Translations under genes and position numbers: made by a program
In this document: piece by piece, positions 57,970-64,000 of the stretch
How positions within the stretch are numbered: position 1 is the first letter of the stretch
Layout of the letters: the number at the start of each line of letters is the position of its first letter
NCBI GenBank assembly: GCA_963693085.1
Contig: OY856409.1
Location: 525,473,303-525,537,302, forward strand
Source of the DNA: Alisma plantago-aquatica
Lineage: Eukaryota; Streptophyta; Magnoliopsida; Alismatales; Alismataceae
DNA length: 64,000 nucleotides
Reading direction: 5' to 3'
Notes under the pieces: model-generated
Database searches by the model: none
Seen by the model: only the letters and a program-made list of their open reading frames with translations
Told to the model about the DNA's origin: nothing

Positions 57970-58065
57970 GGGTGCCCATCACTAAATAACTCCATAGTTA
58001 AGCGTGCTCAGCTTGAACTAGTAATAGGATGGGTGACCACGTGAGAAGTTGATCCTGAGTTGTGT
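57970..58065 (+). other. 5S rRNA-like domain in Cassandra LTR1
   Basis: Contains AGTTAAGCGTGCT (5S internal A box) and AGGATGGGTGACC (C box), both intact, with the CCCATCA, AACTCC and AGTAATAGG context of plant 5S rRNA. It is not a 5S gene: the 5' and 3' ends and pairing regions are degraded. Possible pol III start point for the element. Confidence 0.85.
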
Positions 58066-58172
58066 GTGAGTGAGGACAAAATACGTAGTTAATGCTAGTG
58101 GTGGTCTGTGGGGCAAGTCATCATTCCTGAAACTCTACTAGAACCTTGGGAGGTGGGCTCAGGCATTACAAA

Positions 58173-58184
58173 TGGTATTAGAGC
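58173..58184 (+). promoter_or_regulatory. Cassandra primer-binding site
   Basis: TGGTATTAGAGC, one base from the tRNA-Met consensus, two bases after LTR1. Confidence 0.88.
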
Positions 58185-58511
58185 CATAACCCCTCCAGTA
58201 GGTGGGGCCCACATGGGCATGTGGCATGCTAGTCTTGAGCCGTATAGTCTAGACATGTAGAAAAGGACTATCCATGGTGATGTAGCCACCCTTGTGCTGG
58301 TATTTCATGATCGGAAGATGGGTGTCCATGGGCCATGTTGAGTATGCACTGAAATAGAGAAATATTATGAGGTCATATAGTTGATCCTTGACGAGGACGT
58401 TAAGAGTCCAAGTGGGGGAGATTGTAACGTCCTAGGATTTTGGGCCTCCGATAACATGATCTTAAAAGAAATGATTAGACTACCCATATAAGCAAGGTGC
58501 ACCTCCTTTTT

Positions 58512-58605
58512 AGGAAGTCCATCAGTAAAGAACTCTATAGTTAAGCATGCTCAGCTTGGAGTAGTATTAGGATGAGTGTCTAGTCAGAAAGTTGATCCTG
58601 ACTTG
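58512..58605 (+). other. 5S rRNA-like domain in Cassandra LTR2
   Basis: AGTTAAGCATGCT has one change from the A box, and AGGATGAGTGTCT has decayed from the C box. Same order and spacing as in LTR1. Confidence 0.8.
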
Positions 58606-58713
58606 CGCGTGAGTGAGGACAAAGTGCACAATTAAGGCTAGTGGTGGCCTATTGGGCAAGTCGTCATTCCTGAAACTCTACTAGAGTCTTGAGTGGTGGT
58701 CCCGGGTGTTACA

Positions 58714-58937
58714 GGAAAAGTACTACTCAAATTGGAAAACAAATCAACTATTGCACTTATAAGGACCTTGTTCATCAGGATAAGAACAAGAGCATCGCTA
58801 CAAGGTACCACTTCATACTGGAGTGTGCAGAAGATGCGAACATCCCCACTAAAGCACTTGGACGACTCAAGTTCTTGGAGATGCGCAAGAAACTTGAAGT
58901 TAAATCCATCAACTAGTAACCTGATTAGGAGGGTGAA
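58714..58937 (+). pseudogene. Copia E RNase H C-terminus and polypurine tract
   Basis: KVLLKLENKSTIALI in one frame, then KDLVHQDKNKSIATRYHFI, ALGRLKFLEMRKKLEVKSIN and a stop (58914-58916) in another. This is the normal end of copia pol. GATTAGGAGGGTGAA then leads into the 3' LTR at 58938. Confidence 0.85.
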
Positions 58938-59374
58938 TGTTGTTTTAATCACATGGCTTTTATCTTCTTTTATTTTAGGATAAGTGCAGGCTACGTGTAG
59001 TAGTGTGTGCATGGAACCAAGCAAGAGGTTAATAGTGCACAAATGTAGCGGAGTTAGTTAAATCTCAGATCCACTTTTGTAGTTATGTGTTGTTTTCTTC
59101 TTTTTATTATAAATAAGAGAAAAAAGCAATGATTGGAAACACTATGACCAAGTCTAAGAGAGACGAAGTCTAAGTTAAGCCAAACTACCAAAATATCATG
59201 TGCATTCTCTCTCTCATTTTTCCTAATTCATTTGTTGTTTCCAATGGAGTTCGCACACATACAATATGACTTGGCAGCACTAACGCCACAGAGCCGTGCT
59301 AGTACAGTACAACTCAAAACACCTCGCATACATGGTTTGATATCTACCTCTGGGATCAAAGAGGTGGGCTAACA
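58938..59374 (+). repeat. Copia E 3' LTR
   Basis: TGTTGTTTTAATCAC...GGGCTAACA, collinear with the 5' LTR but diverged at about one base in five in the parts I compared. Confidence 0.88.
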
Positions 59375-59379
59375 AAGAG

Positions 59380-61710
59380 TACTTCAGAACCAAACAGTTG
59401 GATTCGAACTGATGGCTTCCCTGTGACTCCTCGCTTGAGGGTAGCGGGTGAGGAACATGAGAGTTTCACTTCCTTTCCAAAACACTTCCTCCCGCGCTTG
59501 TTACACACCATGGGTGAGAGAAGCAGTCGGAGGTCCTACCAGTTGTGGAAGAAAGAGAGGAGAGGAAAGTTTGTCTAATAGTTATTTAAACCTAGTCAGC
59601 TACCTCGCTTTGGCTTTAACATCGAGTTTCTTGGATTTCAAATAGGAGGCTAATGTGAGTTCTGGAGGCTATTCAGAGGTGGCAGTTTGTTGTTTATCAT
59701 CGCAGTTTTGAGATGTGTACGAGATATTTGAGGTCCTAGGGAGACCCAGGGAGTGCTGGTTTTGGAGGAGCTTCGTAGCAAAGAAAACACTTGAGCAGCC
59801 ATTGGCGACTGACCTAGAGGCAGAGCTCCGGAGCCGTAGACGCTGAGGCGAGATTCCATGCCGATGGCAATTCGAGGGAATGGTGACGAGCATTTGTACA
59901 CATCTGATGCCTTGCTGGTGGAGACTCGTCGCGACGACGGTAGTGCACGGAAGATCAGGGAGTCACGCGAGCATAGAGTGAGGGATGCAGAACTCGCATC
60001 GAGTGAGTCAAGGGGAAGCAAGCCGCTTTACAACACTGAGCCAACCTGAACCATCCGGTTCATCTAGACCCAGCCGGCCCAACAATATCTTAAAAAGGTA
60101 AAATGCCTTAATGATGTTCAGATCCTGTATACCCCGTAAAAATTACCTCCAATCTTGGAAAAACACCAACAAAGTATAAAACTTCTTAGGAACACGAATA
60201 CAACGACCTGATATCCTAATCTAAGTCTTTTTATGCTTAAAAACTATGTATAACATGATAAGAATGTAATGCACATACCTCATGTAATAAATAATATACA
60301 ATGGTTTAAAATTGTGAAAAAAATACTGAATCAGAACTATGATATAAAATACATATGATGTTAGAGATGTGTATATCTAGAAATAAAATCATGTAAAATG
60401 CTTCATGTAGCTAATTTGAACTATAACACCAAATGAAGTGCAATAATTACAATCTCACTCAATAAATCTTAGAATTTGAAGAACATCTTCATATAAGTAC
60501 TTACAACCTTATATGGAGCTATCACAATGATATATAAAATTAATGGTAATGTGATGATGACCCATAATACATTGTAAGAAAACCCTGAGTTGAGATACTT
60601 GTAATAATTAGGGTTAATGCATATGTATCCAATTATGCAAATAGATCCTAGTGTTCGTATAAGCAATTATAATATGGAATATGACGTATTTATTTGACAG
60701 TAAGAAGATAATATGATTAATCATGAGATTGCTCTAATGATTCAAGCCAAATCCTAACATGAATCCAACTTGGGTGATAATGAGAAACTAATGGATGATA
60801 TGTGATCTTATCTTAAATAGGGGTTGATAAAGGTCTATTTGACCTTAAGGAATATGTGGTTTAGGATTATATCAAGCCAAGGTACACTTTACCTCTTATC
60901 CCATTATATGGTATTGATGTACATTATGTGTGCAAAAGACTAGGCATATGATATTGGCTGAAACAAATCTTCCTGTATCTTACCTTTCTAGATCTTTTGT
61001 ATACATAATTTTCAACACATGAAACATAATATTATTGATCCAAGAACTAAAATTTTTAGTAGCACAATGTTTGGAAGTGACTTAACGCTTTGGTTGTCGA
61101 TCACATTGTACATTGATCTAACGCTTTGGTAGTTGACCATAAAGGCCTTAGTCTCGAATTCTTTGAAAGTCGAGAGAGTGCATTAAAACCTTTGGCGGTC
61201 AATGCATGTATGTATAATTGAAAATGTGCTAAAAATATGTGTTTAATTTTTTAAATTAATATTTTCCATTTCCAGAATGTTTTTGTTATTCACACTACTG
61301 CCAAGTCGTATTTGTTAGAGATATTTACCATTTTACACAATGCATACTCAACACATTTTTTCGACGTGTATCACTTTTTATGATTTTAGGTTTGTGTCTC
61401 TATGCTCTTGAAGAAGTTTGTTACTTGGGAGTCATATGGCTTGAAGATTTACATGTGTATATATTTTCTAGAATCTCCTATTATAGAATGTTGTATGTGC
61501 ATCATTCAATTTGTAATATCAATTTGAAATAATTTACCGCGTGATTATACATTAAAATTGAACTCATGGTTGTGGTTTTCTTTTGTTCATGTGCATGTAC
61601 TACTTTTGTTTCCTTTTGAATTCCTTTGATTTCTACATTCTTAGCCTAGTGTGTGAAGTCCAAAATTGGGATTCTCAATTTTGTGAGGGGTTCAATTTGG
61701 ACGCCAAAAA
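59380..61710 (+). repeat. LTR D, 3' segment
   Basis: After the AAGAG duplication the B-type LTR order resumes: a GC-rich island (59.4-60.06 kb) without recognisable protein, GGTAAAATGC, AT-rich sequence, the CTAACGCTTTGGTAG repeats at about 61080-61140, and CTTAGCCTAGTGTGTG near 61642. Confidence 0.65.
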
Positions 61711-61739
61711 TGGGTCAAGGCATTGAATATTCAGCGAGT

Positions 61740-62640
61740 GGAACCACCACTAATCCACCATTGAGAATGATACCAAAAGGAAGACAATGGGAGGAATGTG
61801 GACCAAGACAAAAAACATAGGCAATTCAATGCGCTTATGTCTTTTGTCTTCATAGCATCGGAAGTTAAAGCCTGGTCAAATCTGGTATCTATGTCAAAGT
61901 CTCATATAACAATTTTGTCCAAGATGGAATTTCAAGTAATTGATGACAAACTAATCTACCCTAAAAGTAGACCAGAGAGGAATATTTCCCTTGGGACCAA
62001 GATGACAAATGGATACAATATTAGCTTTATAGCACATTGGCCAACGTAAGTGAACCATCTCACTCAAATTTGGAACGTTAACATTTTCTATTGAGTTGAT
62101 CTAGATGTAATGGTTACTTTGTCTTAATGTTTTCGAATGAGGATGATCCTCTTACTACTATAAAAGATGGTCCTTAGTTTGTGGTTGGGAAATCGATGAT
62201 CATTAAAAAATGGGAGAGGAGTGATCCGATGGAAAGGCTAGAGCTATATGAGATCCAGATTTTTATTAAAATTTGTGACCTACATTTTGAACTCTGGGAT
62301 AATGACATGTTGATGAGGATTGGTTCATATCTTGGCAAACAACTGAGTCCTGACAAACTAAAAGATGAATTTAGAAGACTTGAATTCACCAGGATTCAAG
62401 TCCTTATTTATGTAGATTTTTCTTTCCCAAAGGAATTAGAGATACAAAGTGAGGAAGGACAAAAGAATTAAAATCCATTTTTAGTATGAGAGAGAGCCCT
62501 CAAGATGCTTGCATCGTAGAAACTTTAGTAATTAATTCAGATTATTCCCCCATCACTAAACATAAACTTTAGAAGATCCCAAATAGAGAAGGGAGGAAGA
62601 AGACATGGGTTCCTAAATCTAAGACAACTCTGATTGAGGA
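61740..62640 (+). pseudogene. LINE ORF1 fragment with DUF4283-like domain
   Basis: The clearest part is 62160-62470. It reads FVVGKSMIIKKWERSDPMER, IQIFIKICDLHFELWDNDML, IGSYLGKQLSPDKLKDEFRR and LEFTRIQVLIYVDF. This follows the plant L1-type ORF1 pattern: P-x-F-V, a WERSDP-like turn, an IxVKxxxLPxxLW-like stretch, IGxxLGK, and RIQVxIxVD. A TAG replaces the usual Trp before FVVGK. The upstream frame 61798-62049 may be the linker before the domain. No RT is present to the right, so only a fragment remains. Confidence 0.7.
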
Positions 62641-62829
62641 TGAAGTTGAGGTCTTAAGTGATGTTGTTGAAGATATGGCAAGCACTCACACTTCAATAGA
62701 ATCCAATTCCAGTGACAATGAATCAATTGCCTTGAATAACAAGGCTCCTATTCTCAATGCAACAAATGCTAAGAATGGTGACTCTAATGAACTAATGATC
62801 ACTCTAGTATCATCTCCTATCTGACATAC

Positions 62830-63740
62830 CACTAGTACATTTTTGACCTTCGGTGTCACTATTCTTGAAGTTAGATTTTTATAGAAAATCGACACAATAG
62901 GGAGATAGAGTCGGTTCGTATAACACAAACACTACTATTGGTCAAGTGTTTTCGATTAAGAAAAACACGGGTACCACTTTTACTATAACGTTAGTTTCTT
63001 TGTACAAAACCAACATCTAAGATAGCCCGAAACAACTAAATTTTTAGAAAATTTTGATATAGGCATATTGCTTCAGGTGTCGAAAACTGACGATAAAGCC
63101 CTTCCCGTGAAATAATTTTTTCCTCCAGAAAGACTATGTTATTGGTTTTTACATTACAAACCTACAATGTAGGTCAAGTACACTACAGAAAGTGTTTCCT
63201 CTGAAAACCCAGTGTGTCTTTGTTTTTGCTAAAAGAATGGACAACAAAGGTTTCCTCCACATACCTCATAAAAAAATATTTCCCCCCAAATTGTCTTATG
63301 ATGTCGCTTTTTTGTTGGAAGCTGATGAATAAAGTCTTAGAAAGGTTGACATTTTTACCAGGGATAAGTACATGTGGTGTCAATTTTTGGTGGGAAATCT
63401 ATGACATAGATTTGGCTATGAGTTTGGTTTTTTGTTGGAAACCAAAAAGCTAAGTCTTAACAAGGTTTACATTTTTTATTCAGGACAAGTACATGTGGCA
63501 TCAATATTTTACTGAGAAACTAACAATATAGCTGGACCTATGACATCAGTTGTTCACGACAATAGACAACTAAAGTCTAACTGAGGTTGGTGTCTTTTAG
63601 TAGGGATAACTACACATGACGTCAGTTTTCTAGTGAGAAACCCACGACATAGATTGATCTATGTCGTCGGTTTGGCTTAGCCATATGACAAATTTCTACT
63701 TAGTTGCTAGTTTTTTCTAGAAACTGACTTCTAAGTTCAT
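62830..63740 (+). mobile_element. Possible CACTA-type DNA transposon end region
   Basis: CACTAGTACATTTTTGACC at 62830 resembles a CACTA terminus, and CACTACAGAAAGTG occurs at 63181. The region between and after holds recurring GTCGGTTT-like and GACATAG-like motifs typical of CACTA subterminal repeats. The other end and a target duplication are not identified, so this is only a suggestion. Confidence 0.3.
63297..63710. repeat. 121-bp tandem repeat, 3 copies plus a partial
   Basis: Copies start at TATG at 63297, 63417, 63539 and 63660 (periods 120, 122, 121 bp). Shared parts are TTTTTTGTTGGAA, TAAGTCTTA, AGGTT-ACA, AGTACATGTGGYRTCAAT, GAAAC and GACATAGATT. The copies are diverged. Confidence 0.88.
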
Positions 63741-64000
63741 TTAATAGTACCTAAAACTTTTTATTCCCCCATTCTCTATTAAATCATGATACCTAGTTCT
63801 CTACTGCTCTGGCAACAATGACTTTACAAGGTTAGCTCTACCGCTTCCATCCTCCACCGCTACCTCTTACAACCTCATCTACTACCTGCTCTACCTCCCG
63901 CAAAGCCCCTGTTTTGCTTGATTGCTCACTCAAAGCTCTGTGTTGCTACTCTCCTGCGCTCCCCCATAGATCTCTACTGAAAAGCCTCCGCCGCCTGTTC
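63711..64000. other. Unassigned pyrimidine-rich right edge
   Basis: From 63760 the plus strand becomes strongly C- and T-rich with many CTACC and CTGCTC phrases. No frame or element end is recognisable before the window stops. Confidence 0.4.

Larger units (their letters stand above)
57895..58718 (+). mobile_element. Cassandra TRIM retrotransposon (814 bp)
   Basis: LTR1 is 57900-58170 (271 bp), LTR2 is 58423-58713 (291 bp), and the interior is 252 bp. Both LTRs start TGTAAC and end TTACA. The primer site TGGTATTAGAGC (58173-58184) follows LTR1, and the purine tract AGTGGGGGAGAT precedes LTR2. The flanks GCAAA and GGAAA match at four of five bases. Both LTRs contain 5S rRNA-like sequence, the hallmark of the plant Cassandra family. 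LTR1 lacks about 20 bp near its 5' end relative to LTR2. It has no coding capacity and depends on other elements. It is inserted right beside the solo LTR, within copia E RNase H. Confidence 0.93.
45812..59379 (+). mobile_element. Copia element E with four nested insertions
   Basis: The LTRs are 45817-46250 (434 bp) and 58938-59374 (437 bp). The flanking AAGGG/AAGAG match at four of five bases. Between them, in copia order and interrupted, lie gag, protease, integrase, RT and RNase H, ending with EVKSIN, a stop and a purine tract. The LTRs differ at roughly one base in five over sampled stretches, so the element is old. It sits inside LTR D. The style of gag (LQYPLLT, AAWSLKM) and GAG_pre-integrase (WYGHLNFQAL) suggests the Ivana/Oryco-like copia group, but the lineage call is tentative. 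Confidence 0.88.
43875..61710 (+). mobile_element. LTR D: diverged B-family LTR, heavily interrupted
   Basis: It starts TGTGATGGATTGAAACTTTG at 43875, like B's TGTGATGGAGTGGAATTTT. It continues 45711-45816 and 59380-61710, where landmarks of the B LTR recur in order: GTAAAATGC, ATCTAACGCTTTGGTAG (several times), AAATATGTGTT, CTTAGCCTAGTGTGTG and AATTTGGACG. Removing the hAT and copia E leaves about 2.9 kb, close to B's 3.07 kb. The expected GGGGACGTAACA end is missing, so its 3' end is truncated or decayed. No partner LTR is seen. Confidence 0.7.

Noticed and set aside
57970..58065. A 5S rRNA gene
   Set aside because: The sequence sits in both LTRs of an 814-bp element with primer site and purine tract, and the 5S ends are degraded. 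It is Cassandra, not an rRNA locus.

Overview
The window looks like gene-poor, heterochromatin-type nuclear DNA of a flowering plant. It is AT-rich and almost every stretch I can assign is transposon-derived. The diagnostic pieces are degraded Ty1/copia polyproteins, chromovirus-type LTR ends with tRNA-Met primer sites, RTE-like LINE tails, tRNA-like SINEs, a hAT element and a Cassandra TRIM carrying 5S rRNA-like sequence. I found no intact host gene, no tRNA or functional rRNA gene, and no CRISPR array. The species cannot be named from sequence alone. All identities rest on reading motifs by eye.

Layout. (1) 1 to about 12.4 kb: a degenerate minus-strand Ty1/copia element of Sirevirus type (LTR, tRNA-Met primer site, gag with two zinc knuckles, protease, integrase, RT, RNase H, then an env-position ORF running off the left edge). 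It is split by a 5.04-kb solo LTR (618-5660, duplication GATAG). (2) 12.8-15.2 kb: a LINE 3' end, a short copia LTR, a MITE-like insertion and a small foldback. 15.2-19.0 kb is featureless and AT-rich. (3) 19021-39983: non-autonomous LTR element B (about 3.1-kb LTRs, 2.3-kb non-coding interior). Its left LTR received a SINE (20570-20681) and a complete non-autonomous giant, LARD-A (21844-34293, minus strand; 5.04 and 5.06-kb LTRs, 2.35-kb interior, perfect duplication CAGGT). The solo LTR in region 1 belongs to the LARD-A family. (4) 40.0-43.6 kb: mostly unassigned, ending in a copia RNase H tail, PPT and short LTR. (5) 43875 to about 61.7 kb: a diverged solo or truncated B-type LTR (D) opened by a 1.4-kb hAT element (44303-45702) and by copia element E (45817-59374). 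E holds further insertions: an LTR-type element with an RTE LINE inside it (46444-52061), a SINE (53988-54197), a gypsy-like solo LTR (56011-57892) and a Cassandra TRIM (57900-58713). (6) 61.7-64 kb: a LINE ORF1 (DUF4283-like) fragment, then a CACTA-like end and a 121-bp tandem repeat.

How it fits together. Target-site duplications, or conserved reading frames on both sides of insertions, let most layers be ordered. Host LTR D is older than E, and E is older than its four inserts. B is older than LARD-A and the SINE. LARD-A is the youngest large insertion, judging by its closely matching LTRs. LARD-A and B have no gag or pol but keep tRNA-Met primer sites and the GAGGAY-A-rich, purine-tract 3' ends typical of Tekay/Del chromoviruses, so they were probably mobilised in trans by such elements. 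The most interesting unexplained content is inside the LARD-A LTRs and interior: clusters of two classes of palindromes and a 1.1-kb TTCACTRAG array.
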